NCBI GenBank assembly: GCA_030620005.1
Contig: JAUXAJ010000263.1
Coordinates: forward strand, 1-7,203
Direction: 5' to 3'
Source of the DNA: Promethearchaeota archaeon
GTDB lineage: Archaea > Asgardarchaeota > Lokiarchaeia > Sigynarchaeales > SOKP01
DNA length: 7,203 nucleotides
This document shows positions 1 through 5,090 of the stretch, piece by piece (position 1 is the first letter of the stretch; each line of letters begins with the position of its first letter). The notes beneath the pieces are model-generated. The model had not been told where the DNA came from and did not search any database. It saw nothing but the letters and a program-made list of their open reading frames with translations. Position numbers and translations under genes: made by a program.

Positions 1-2
1 AA

Positions 3-407
3 GAATCTCAAGCTATAATATTGAATAAAATAGGGGGGAGCACGTGTGCTTATGGAAATCCTGTTGATTATTGGCCGCCAGAAAAATTCATAGGGGTTAA
101 GATCTGTGGAATTTATAGCATTTCTGCCAATACTTTATTAAAAGACGATAATGTGGATGGATTGATTTTAGCCTTGGAATTCTTTATCGAAATTGAGTTC
201 GACTTTAGCATTTTTGAAAAATTAATAAAAACATATCCAAATAAGCCAATAATAACAATTTTAATTCAAGCAGAACGAGAGGGTGCTAAAAGGGTTTTAA
301 AATCAGCGTCTGAATTAAAAATACCTGTTTTTGAAAACGAGATCGAACGCGCTGTGCGAGGGTACAGATTACTTTACGATTATTATTCAAAAATTAAGAA
401 AAAATAA
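3..407 (+). CDS. ADP-forming acyl-CoA synthetase, C-terminal part (5' partial)
   Basis: This is the C-terminal end of an ADP-forming acyl-CoA (acetyl-CoA) synthetase/succinyl-CoA-ligase-like protein. These cytosolic enzymes convert acyl-CoA, ADP and phosphate to the acid, CoA and ATP, giving substrate-level ATP in fermenting archaea. The family signature is the GNPVDYWPP motif, followed by a DDNVDGLIL strand, a KPIITILI strand and the terminal segment IPVFENEIERAVRGYRLL, which ends as members of this family usually do. The reading frame is open to the left edge: codons from position 3 read ESQAIILNKIGG before the motif. The TTG at 21 is therefore most likely internal rather than a start. The N-terminal CoA-binding region lies outside the window, so it cannot be said whether the ATP-grasp part is fused or separate. 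It converges with the next gene. I am confident of the family, not of the substrate. Confidence 0.8.
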   Translation, partial: ESQAIILNKIGGSTCAYGNPVDYWPPEKFIGVKICGIYSISANTLLKDDNVDGLILALEFFIEIEFDFSIFEKLIKTYPNKPIITILIQAEREGAKRVLKSASELKIPVFENEIERAVRGYRLLYDYYSKIKKK

Positions 408-442
408 CGCAATTATTCATCCTTTAAACCTTCTGGAATTAA

Positions 443-457
443 ATTTGTTTCTTCTTG
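443..457 (+). terminator. T-rich tract after the acyl-CoA synthetase gene
   Basis: A pyrimidine-rich, mostly T stretch lies about 40 bp after the stop codon at 405-407 and before the convergent gene. Archaeal RNA polymerase commonly terminates at such oligo-T tracts without a hairpin. The assignment is positional only. Confidence 0.3.
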
Positions 458-523
458 CTAAATTGGATTAATGCGTGATTTGAATTAGGTTAAAATGCAA
501 AAATGAAATTAGATTGTATAAAC

Positions 524-539
524 AAAATAAAAAAAGAAA
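524..539 (-). terminator. Oligo-T terminator of the membrane-protein gene
   Basis: On the minus strand, a run dominated by T (seven in a row plus flanking T-rich sequence) follows the stop codon of the 428-residue gene by about 8 bp. This fits archaeal oligo-T termination. No strong hairpin is visible. Confidence 0.45.
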
Positions 540-546
540 TGGATTA

Positions 547-1833
547 TTAACTCATGAAAATGTCTTTCAATTCTTCCGGCACTTCAGAATCTTCTTCCAT
601 TAAAGAGAGGGCAAATATTTGTTCTCCGCATTCGCAATCTTTTCCTTCAAACAAGTAGTATTTGAATTGATCTTTCCAATTACAAATTTGAACATTTTCA
701 ATTTCCGTAACTTTACCACATAGGCAAAAAATTGCCATGTCTGGTGAGTAATTTGGGATTATTGACTTGAAATTGTTAGGAGCTCTTGTAAATTTTGATT
801 CGTTTAACATCTTATTAATTTGTTCGAAAAGATCGGATTTAAGACTTGGTACGAAACTATTTATTACCCCCCCCTTTCCTTTCATTTCTGATAATAGAAT
901 AAAATTTTGTTCGGGGTTTATAACTTTTTCGTCGGGAAAAATTGGTCGTTGGTATGGTTGCATATTATCTGGTATTGGAAATGGTTCCATGCCTGGCGGA
1001 TATTCAAAATTAAAAAGATATTGGGTAACACCACGCCCAGATTTTTGACCTTTTTCTTTCAGATTCTCGTAATCCCGGGAGTAGAGAGAGAATGAAATTA
1101 ATTGAAGGGGAACTTTCCATTCTAGAAGTCTTGCTCTTATATTAGCCAACACTTCCCCGGTAAAGCCTTTGAGAATCAAGATATCTTCACGATTCTCCAC
1201 GTACATTTGGTTTCTATTATTTTCTTTAAATTGAAACCACTTCCTTGACACTGATCCTCTTATCAACTGCGGTAAAAAGCAAAACATGCATAATAGTGGA
1301 AAAAGTAACCAAATCTCTGCGCCTATAAATGTCAAAATGATCATCACTGCGAACATTGGTAACGTGATATACAAGCTTAATTTTCGCATGCGCTTGTCAA
1401 AAGGTTTAGTTACTCCGTGACTCGCAGCTAATTGCTCCGCTTTTGTTTTTAGGTGTTTAATGATGTCTATAATCTGCTTATTTTTAAAGCTCGCTAACAA
1501 TAACTTGTCTTCTTCTTGACCCTGTTCATATGAAGCCATGCGACTGTTCAATTCATTTATATATTGTTCAATTTGCTTTTCCTTGTAAACGAAATCGAGA
1601 GTTTCTTCAGAATAGTAATCCAGAAATCGAGAAAGAAAGAGTTTATTTTCGATGTCTTCAATGATTTTTGGTTCAAGACCTAGAGCTTCTTGGAGTAATT
1701 GACCTTGCGATTTTCTAGCTGGTTTTCTGCGCCTTCTCCTTGGTCTTTCTTCGCTTGCTTGTTCTTCACTTGCTTGTTTTTCATTTTTTGAAGATTCTTT
1801 TTTAATAGTTTGATTATCTTCGTTATCGTTCAT
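547..1833 (-). CDS. Uncharacterised two-helix membrane protein with Arg-rich N-terminus and CxCG pair
   Basis: I do not recognise a named family for this 428-residue protein. In order it shows: an acidic/lysine-rich disordered start with a five-residue tandem repeat (QASEE twice, about 20-29); a strongly basic stretch PRRRRRKPARK (31-41); a helical, partly coiled-coil-like region (about 45-135); two adjacent hydrophobic segments (about 153-170 and 174-191) that should form a membrane hairpin; and a large soluble domain (about 200-428). Near the C-terminus lie a CLCG motif (370-373) and a CECG motif (Cys400, Cys402), with another Cys at 384, suggesting a zinc-ribbon-like or other metal site. 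The basic flanks of the hairpin would place both termini in the cytoplasm. The start is the ATG at 1833, with a TATA-like box about 25 bp upstream, so the mRNA is probably leaderless. It may be a lineage-specific Asgard protein. Function is unknown. Confidence 0.8.
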   Translation of the reverse strand: MNDNEDNQTIKKESSKNEKQASEEQASEERPRRRRRKPARKSQGQLLQEALGLEPKIIEDIENKLFLSRFLDYYSEETLDFVYKEKQIEQYINELNSRMASYEQGQEEDKLLLASFKNKQIIDIIKHLKTKAEQLAASHGVTKPFDKRMRKLSLYITLPMFAVMIILTFIGAEIWLLFPLLCMFCFLPQLIRGSVSRKWFQFKENNRNQMYVENREDILILKGFTGEVLANIRARLLEWKVPLQLISFSLYSRDYENLKEKGQKSGRGVTQYLFNFEYPPGMEPFPIPDNMQPYQRPIFPDEKVINPEQNFILLSEMKGKGGVINSFVPSLKSDLFEQINKMLNESKFTRAPNNFKSIIPNYSPDMAIFCLCGKVTEIENVQICNWKDQFKYYLFEGKDCECGEQIFALSLMEEDSEVPEELKDIFMS

Positions 1834-1851
1834 TATTTTTTCAAAATATTG

Positions 1852-1862
1852 TATTTATAATA
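1852..1862 (-). promoter_or_regulatory. TATA-like box of the membrane-protein gene
   Basis: On the minus strand this reads TATTATAAATA, centred about 24 bp before the ATG at 1833. That is the spacing expected for an archaeal TBP site serving a leaderless transcript. There is no Shine-Dalgarno sequence before the ATG. The background is very AT-rich, so chance matches are likely. Confidence 0.4.
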
Positions 1863-1918
1863 AATGTAATATATACCATAGAAAATCGTTTTTAGATAAT
1901 TAACTTTATTATAATGTT

Positions 1919-1931
1919 AAAAAAAAAAAAA
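1919..1931 (-). terminator. Uninterrupted T13 tract
   Basis: Thirteen consecutive A on the plus strand form a T13 tract on the minus strand, between the NifU gene and the next minus-strand gene. It is a plausible backup terminator for the NifU transcript. Homopolymers of this length are also prone to sequencing error. Confidence 0.35.
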
Positions 1932-1988
1932 CAAATCTAAATTAATTTAATTTGAAGAAAAAATCGATGGGCTTAAATCTTTAATGCT

Positions 1989-2017
1989 TAAAAAAAAAGA
2001 GAAAAATTAAAAAAACA
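1989..2017 (-). terminator. Oligo-T terminator of the NifU-like gene
   Basis: On the minus strand, T-rich runs (T7, T5 and T9) begin about 10 bp after the TAA at 2027-2029. This is the usual archaeal factor-independent terminator pattern, and it suggests NifU is a single-gene transcript separate from the downstream membrane-protein gene. Confidence 0.5.
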
Positions 2018-2026
2018 TCGTGTAAT

Positions 2027-2290
2027 TTAATAAGGAACATTTACAACAGATTTTACATCTGGAACGTGCTGAATTATTGCCCTTTCAATTCCATGTTTTA
2101 ATGTTTCTTGAGCGTGCATACAACCAGCGCAATGTCCTTGTAACCGAACCTTTACAATTCCATCATCAGTTATTTCGAGTAGTTCCACATCTCCACCTTT
2201 CAGGAATTTAGAGATATTATAAATTCAATCTAATTGGAGTTGAGGTCTGATTTTCTCGATAACTTGTTTTACCTTTTCTTTATCTACCAT
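2027..2290 (-). CDS. NifU-like Fe-S cluster scaffold, coding sequence split by a 30-nt intron
   Basis: This gene encodes a stand-alone NifU C-terminal (Nfu-type) domain, a cytosolic scaffold that carries an Fe-S cluster and passes it to apo-proteins. Read without interruption it stops after 21 codons: ATG at 2290, then MVDKEKVKQVIEKIRPQLQLD, then TGA at 2225-2227. The same frame then resumes after ten extra codons with GGDVELLEITDDGIVKVRL and continues to TAA at 2027-2029. Removing 2198-2227 rejoins D and GG into the family motif RPQLQLD-GGDVEL and gives an intact 77-residue domain of normal length. The cluster-binding pair is HCAGC (Cys44 and Cys47 of the spliced product), and the C-terminus PDVKSVVNV is typical. 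The RNA at the junction folds as a BHB splice motif (see the intron entry), so I call the gene functional with an intron rather than a pseudogene. It probably has its own promoter and a leaderless mRNA. Confidence 0.85.
2198..2227 (-). other. Putative 30-nt archaeal BHB intron in the nifU-like mRNA
   Basis: Seen directly: in transcript order the intron starts UGAAUUU right after GAU (Asp21) and ends CCUGAAA right before GGU (Gly22). Intron-internal helix: 2226-2221 (GAAUUU) with 2209-2204 (AAAUUC), six Watson-Crick pairs closing an 11-nt loop. Bulge 1: A2229, U2228, then the cut, then U2227. Central helix, exon with intron: 2233-2230 (UUAG) with 2203-2200 (CUGA), four pairs including one G-U. 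Bulge 2: A2199, A2198, then the cut, then G2197. Outer exon helix: after one A-G mismatch (2234/2196), 2239-2235 (CUCCA) with 2195-2191 (UGGAG), five pairs. Established for the tRNA splicing endonuclease: 3-nt bulges separated by 4 bp, cut after the second bulge nucleotide. Both cuts predicted by that rule fall exactly where homology needs them. Inference: endonuclease cutting, then RtcB-type ligation. Confidence 0.85.
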
Positions 2291-2313
2291 TTTTCATCAA
2301 TGAATCTTAAATT

Positions 2314-2325
2314 CTTATATATTAA
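2314..2325 (-). promoter_or_regulatory. TATA-like box of the NifU-like gene
   Basis: On the minus strand this reads TTAATATATAAG, centred about 29 bp before the ATG at 2290. That fits a TBP site with transcription starting at or a few bases before the start codon. No Shine-Dalgarno sequence is seen. Confidence 0.45.
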
Positions 2326-2445
2326 AAATCAAATCGAAATTAAAAATCTTCTTTTTATGAAATATAGGATAAGGAATAATTATTCTTTATTTTAACAATG
2401 TTAATAAAATAAAAACTAATAAAATAATTGGTGTCTTTTTTAATG

Positions 2446-2453
2446 TTATATAG
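2446..2453 (+). promoter_or_regulatory. TATA-like box of the PCI-like gene
   Basis: The element TTATATAG is centred about 26 bp before the ATG at 2476, the classic archaeal spacing for a leaderless mRNA. The 20 bp before the ATG are A-rich with no ribosome-binding sequence. Confidence 0.4.
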
Positions 2454-2475
2454 AGAATAACAAAAAATAAAAAGA

Positions 2476-2862
2476 ATGATAATGAGTACAAGAGAGAATT
2501 TCATTAATCAATTAAACGAAGCGCACGAATTAATGTCTCAAGAGAAATACCACGAATCACTCATCATACTTGAGGAATTAAAAAAAATCGAGGAAGAAGG
2601 CGATTTTGATTATAACTTAATCCATAGACTCTATCAGTTGATATCTAATTCTCGTTCTCTTCACAATCAGCAAATCATATTACAGGGTTTAAATAATATG
2701 GCCAAGGGTAGAAAATCAATCTCATTTCAAGAATTAGACCAGAATTTAGCAAAAAACATGGATTTTAACCTAAAAGAATCAGAGTTAAGAAAGGAAGTGG
2801 AACTTTTAATCCTAAGAGGCAAGATAATCTGTAAGATAAGTGGAAACGAGTTAATTTTCTAA
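2476..2862 (+). CDS. Small helical-repeat plus winged-helix protein, PCI-like
   Basis: This 128-residue protein is all-helical in its first half (about 9-58), with a TPR-like pattern in HELMSQEKYHESLIILEELK, a typical helix-turn-helix hairpin of a TPR/PCI solenoid. The second half (about 64-128) looks like a winged helix: ISFQELDQNLA, a helix ESELRKEVELLILRGKI, then a short beta wing KIICKISGNELIF ending the protein. A helical repeat leading into a C-terminal winged helix is the layout of PCI domains, known from the proteasome lid, COP9 signalosome and eIF3. This similarity is by pattern only. No DNA-binding or catalytic residues are evident. Another reading is a small transcription-regulator-like winged helix. 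The start is the ATG at 2476, though the ATG at 2482 (MSTREN) is equally possible. The GTPase gene lies downstream beyond a pseudogene, too far away to infer an operon. The protein exists with good confidence; the family call is tentative. Confidence 0.7.
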   Translation: MIMSTRENFINQLNEAHELMSQEKYHESLIILEELKKIEEEGDFDYNLIHRLYQLISNSRSLHNQQIILQGLNNMAKGRKSISFQELDQNLAKNMDFNLKESELRKEVELLILRGKIICKISGNELIF

Positions 2863-2936
2863 CCTGATTTTTTCACGAGTTTAATATTGATTATTCTATT
2901 TAATTATACTATTGGGGAGCCTATAATATTTTTGAC

Positions 2937-3276
2937 GTTAAAAAGGAGCTTTTAGCACCATGTGGCTTGTATTGTGGCGTTTGTAGAGATATATTGCTCA
3001 TGAGGATAACAATTTAGAATTTAAACAAGAATTATTACCGGTATTTAAGCTTTGGGGAGCAAAAAACATTGACGATATAGCATGTTCAGGTTGCTTATCT
3101 GAAAGCGTCAAGACCCCTTTCTGTAGTCTTTGGTTATCCGACCAAGGAGAAGGAATTATTTAAAATATATTTTGAAAGAATTTAAAAATGAAGAGTGTGT
3201 TGATTTAGCGAATTCTTCTCAAGCTCAATTCATCACCTTCCTAAAGAGAAGTTGGTTTCTTGATTGGTCGGGATAA
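2937..3276 (+). pseudogene. Frameshifted remnant of a DUF3795-type cysteine-rich protein
   Basis: Three reading frames carry pieces of one protein. From 2937 the frame reads VKKELLAPCGLYCGVCR, the N-terminal Cys motif of DUF3795 proteins. At about 2985-2991 a single-base loss moves the match to another frame, which reads YIAHEDNNLEFKQELL and then IDDIACSGCLSESVKTPFCS before a TAA at 3161-3163. A third frame stays open from about 3126 to TAA at 3274-3276 and could be the degraded C-terminus. The second Cys cluster expected after the PFC motif (a pattern like IRxCA...CxxC...PC) is missing. No ATG precedes the first block in frame. DUF3795 proteins are small, Cys-rich, probably metal-binding and of unknown function. 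A sequencing error could explain one shift but not the missing start and missing Cys motif, so I call it a pseudogene. Confidence 0.7.
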
Positions 3277-3338
3277 AATTCTCGTTTTTTAAAAACATTG
3301 TTTCAGACTTAATAAGAAAGAAGTTATCATGTAAAAAA

Positions 3339-3938
3339 ATGATATTTAAAGAGATTGATAAAACTATTGAAATTAAGATAGTTTATTATGGACCTGCTCT
3401 TTCAGGAAAAACAACGTCAATTAAGGCACTTTTTAGGCATTTCGGTAAAGATCGTGAATTATATAGCATTGAAAGCACGGTAAAAAGGACTTTATTCTTT
3501 GACTACGGAACAATGACTTTTCAATACAAGCCGTGGAAATTAAAGATGCATCTCTATTCTACCACGGGACAAGATTTTTATGTTGTAACGAGACCAATCA
3601 CATTAAAAGCGATTGATGCATTAATTTTTATAGTGGATTCTCAGAAAAAAGCATACGAGCGTAATTTAATTTCTTGGAACGAATTACATGCCTATTTCCA
3701 AGAAGATCTATTCAAATTTCCAATGATTTTATGCTTTAATAAACAAGACTTGCCCAACAAATTTAATTACCTCACATTTTTACGGGAAATTGGTTATTTC
3801 AAGAATAAATACGATAATATTGCCATCAAGACAAGTATCGCGTTGAATGGAGAAGGCGTACTTGATTCGTTCGAGACAATACTATCCCTAACTTTTAGAG
3901 ACATGTACATTGACAACCTTATTCCGGTTTCGAGTTAA
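3339..3938 (+). CDS. MglA-like small Ras-superfamily GTPase
   Basis: This 199-residue GTPase is most like the MglA branch of the Ras superfamily, which Asgard archaea carry in many copies. Visible motifs: P-loop GPALSGKT (18-25); switch I region with RTLFFDYG (50-57), close to the MglA pattern; G3 region STTGQDFY (74-81), where the Ras-type Asp is replaced as in MglA proteins (TVPGQ); a VDSQ segment (99-102); G4 NKQD (134-137); and a G5-like KTSIALNGEGV. No lipidation Cys is seen at the C-terminus, and there is no membrane segment. I start at the ATG at 3339, because MIFKEIDKTIEIKIVYYGP puts the first strand at the usual distance from the P-loop. A TTG at 3264 would add 25 residues overlapping the preceding pseudogene. 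A weak TATA-like TTAATAAG at 3309-3316 fits that start. No Roadblock/MglB partner is adjacent. The family is secure; the cellular role (polarity, trafficking, cytoskeleton) cannot be read. Confidence 0.88.
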   Translation: MIFKEIDKTIEIKIVYYGPALSGKTTSIKALFRHFGKDRELYSIESTVKRTLFFDYGTMTFQYKPWKLKMHLYSTTGQDFYVVTRPITLKAIDALIFIVDSQKKAYERNLISWNELHAYFQEDLFKFPMILCFNKQDLPNKFNYLTFLREIGYFKNKYDNIAIKTSIALNGEGVLDSFETILSLTFRDMYIDNLIPVSS

Positions 3939-4329
3939 AATTTTATTGATCATGGAGCAATTGTATTTTTGAATTTTTTTCAAATTCTTATCACATGGTT
4001 TAACTTAAAAAGTATTAAAGCATTAAACTATACTTGTTTTTATCTTTAAATCTTCATTAAAGTAAAAGTATTGCATTTTAGTGTTGTTTAACTCTCGTTC
4101 AATCATCTCGTTCTTAAGATCTTCTAGAAAGTAAGAAAGAATACATCTTGGATTTAGTTACTTCATTCAATTATTTGACACTCCTTTAAAAATTGTGCGA
4201 GTAATTTTAAAATCATGTTTAATCATTGAAAATTTTTTGTATCTTATCTAAAACCATTTAAAAGAATTAAATCTTTAATAACCTATAAATGAAATTTAAT
4301 CATATACTGAATTTTTCAAAAAAAATTAG
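3939..4329. other. AT-rich stretch without a supportable gene
   Basis: These 391 bp after the GTPase gene are very AT-rich, with stop codons in all frames. The longest protein-like piece is on the minus strand at 4023-4157 (45 codons, no start codon; it includes FLEDLKNEMIERELNN). It could be a gene remnant but matches nothing I recognise. No tRNA, CRISPR or inverted-repeat element is visible. Confidence 0.6.
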
Positions 4330-4521
4330 GTTTTTTACAAGATTAATTCCGAACCGTTCACGATTAAGCTAAATGAAATAAAAAGAAAAGATTTTAGTAA
4401 AGTTGGAGGGAAAGTCGCAAACCTTAGTCAATTAATCTCGAATAATTTTACTGTACCCGATGGTTTTGTTGTTACATCCGCCGCTTATTTAGAGATTCTT
4501 AAAAAAAGGCGTTTTTTATAA
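4330..4521 (+). pseudogene. N-terminal fragment of PEP synthase / pyruvate phosphate dikinase
   Basis: An open frame of 63 codons carries the unmistakable beginning of the PEP-synthase/PPDK ATP-binding domain: KVGGKVANLSQLI, then FTVPDGFVVTSAAYLEIL, matching the family pattern of VGGKxAxLxEL followed by VPxGFxVTxxAY. The match ends abruptly at KKRRFL and a TAA at 4519-4521. Nothing resembling the remaining domains (the rest of the ATP-grasp, the phosphohistidine swivel domain, the PEP/pyruvate barrel) follows before the next gene. There is no ATG or GTG before the match; the frame is closed by a TAG at 4327-4329. Whole enzymes are about 750-900 residues, so this is a small relic, probably left by a deletion or rearrangement. 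A working copy may exist elsewhere in the genome. Confidence 0.75.
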
Positions 4522-4614
4522 TATAAAAATAAAACTAAAACTAATGATTAATAAATTAAAGATTAACAAATTCTATGTGGTGGATTAAATAACTGAAATA
4601 AATAATTCTCAAAT

Positions 4615-4625
4615 TTTAAATAAAA
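4615..4625 (+). promoter_or_regulatory. TATA-like box of the SCP2-like/dehydratase cluster
   Basis: TTTAAATAAAA is centred about 24 bp before the ATG at 4643, the usual archaeal spacing for a leaderless mRNA. It would drive the three-gene cluster to its right. AT-rich background makes this tentative. Confidence 0.35.
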
Positions 4626-4642
4626 AGCTTAGACTACAAAAA

Positions 4643-5068
4643 ATGTTAAATGAAGCTAAGCTACTCAATTTCGCAAGGTTAGCTAAAATATTAATTGAAG
4701 TATATGGATTTGAAAAACCCTTTCAAAAAGTTGGTAAAAGAGAGGGCCAAGAAATCGAATTCTATTTTTCATCAATAGAAGGATATATTACATTCATACT
4801 CGTAAAAAATAAATTTGATTTCGAACCGCGTGTGGAAAGAGCTAAAAATCCTGTGACGACTGCTATTATAAATGTAAAGAGAGATGAAATAGTTCCTTTA
4901 ATGAGTGAGATTGTAAGTATGAAGAATAATATCTTTGCATTATTAAAAATATTTATTAAATACATAATTCCTAAAAAAATAAAAATTAATGGAAATTTAT
5001 TATCCTTTATAAGTCTATTTAGATGCTTAGCTATTGGCAAACGTGAAATGTACAATTATAAGAGATGA
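4643..5068 (+). CDS. SCP2-like (sterol carrier/lipid-binding fold) small protein
   Basis: This 141-residue soluble protein has the layout of SCP2-type domains, which bind lipids or fatty acyl-CoA in a hydrophobic tunnel. A strand pair YFSSIEGYITFILVKN is followed by a basic/aromatic turn (FEPRVERAKNPVTTAIINVKRDEI), a helix with a NNIFALLKIFIKYIIP stretch, and a KIKINGNLLSFISLFRCL segment resembling the family's terminal K-I-x-G-x(n)-L motif. Strong similarity to a named enzyme is absent, and no catalytic residues are obvious. The stop TGA (5066-5068) overlaps an ATG (5065-5067) that duplicates the start region of the next gene, so the two are surely translated from one mRNA. Its place beside 2-hydroxyacyl-CoA dehydratase subunits suggests it handles acyl-CoA or a hydrophobic substrate for them; that is inference. 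The family assignment is by pattern only and moderately sure. Confidence 0.65.
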   Translation: MLNEAKLLNFARLAKILIEVYGFEKPFQKVGKREGQEIEFYFSSIEGYITFILVKNKFDFEPRVERAKNPVTTAIINVKRDEIVPLMSEIVSMKNNIFALLKIFIKYIIPKKIKINGNLLSFISLFRCLAIGKREMYNYKR

Positions 5069-5090
5069 GTTTACAAAATGAGTTTACAAA
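5065..5090 (+). repeat. Tandem 13-bp duplication at a translation start
   Basis: ATGAGTTTACAAA occurs twice back to back (5065-5077 and 5078-5090). The first copy contains an ATGA overlap with the SCP2-like stop codon, but its frame ends after nine codons at TGA 5092-5094. The second copy opens the dehydratase gene. Thirteen is not a multiple of three, so the duplication makes a decoy start. Confidence 0.85.

Larger units (their letters stand above)
2291..2475. other. Divergent intergenic region
   Basis: These 185 bp separate the minus-strand NifU gene from the plus-strand PCI-like gene and hold a TATA-like element for each. The sequence is extremely AT-rich. I see no further gene, RNA or clear operator palindrome in it. 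Confidence 0.6.

Noticed and set aside
767..1095. Open frames on the plus strand at 767-1048 and 907-1095
   Set aside because: They lie antisense inside the 428-residue gene, have no promoter or family match, and look like shadows of its codon pattern.
2225..2227. TGA in the nifU-like frame as a selenocysteine codon
   Set aside because: Reading through leaves ten extra residues splitting a motif that is otherwise perfect, with no Cys/Sec position there in the family. The surrounding fold is a BHB, not a recognisable SECIS element.
2198..2230. Programmed ribosome bypassing (T4 gene 60 style) over the 30-nt insert
   Set aside because: A stop right after the take-off codon plus a hairpin is suggestive, but take-off GAU and the codon before resumption, AAA, do not match. 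Matched take-off and landing codons are needed for known bypassing.
2027..2290. nifU-like gene as a plain pseudogene
   Set aside because: The insert is exactly 30 nt, the remaining sequence shows no other damage, all key residues are intact, and a complete splice motif sits at the boundaries.
2937..3276. Introns as the cause of the broken DUF3795 frame
   Set aside because: The first break is a one-base shift with no insert, and the second lacks homologous sequence to rejoin. Simple decay explains both better.
3264..3338. TTG start at 3264 for the GTPase
   Set aside because: The extra 25 residues precede a normal GTPase N-terminus, overlap the preceding remnant and lack family support; the ATG at 3339 fits better.
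4023..4157. 45-codon minus-strand open stretch that reads like protein
   Set aside because: It has no start codon and no recognisable family, and an in-frame stop lies immediately upstream. At most it is a gene remnant.
4762..5055. Minus-strand hydrophobic ORF of 97 codons
   Set aside because: It lies entirely opposite the SCP2-like gene. Its hydrophobicity reflects the AT-rich antisense of Lys/Ile-rich coding sequence.
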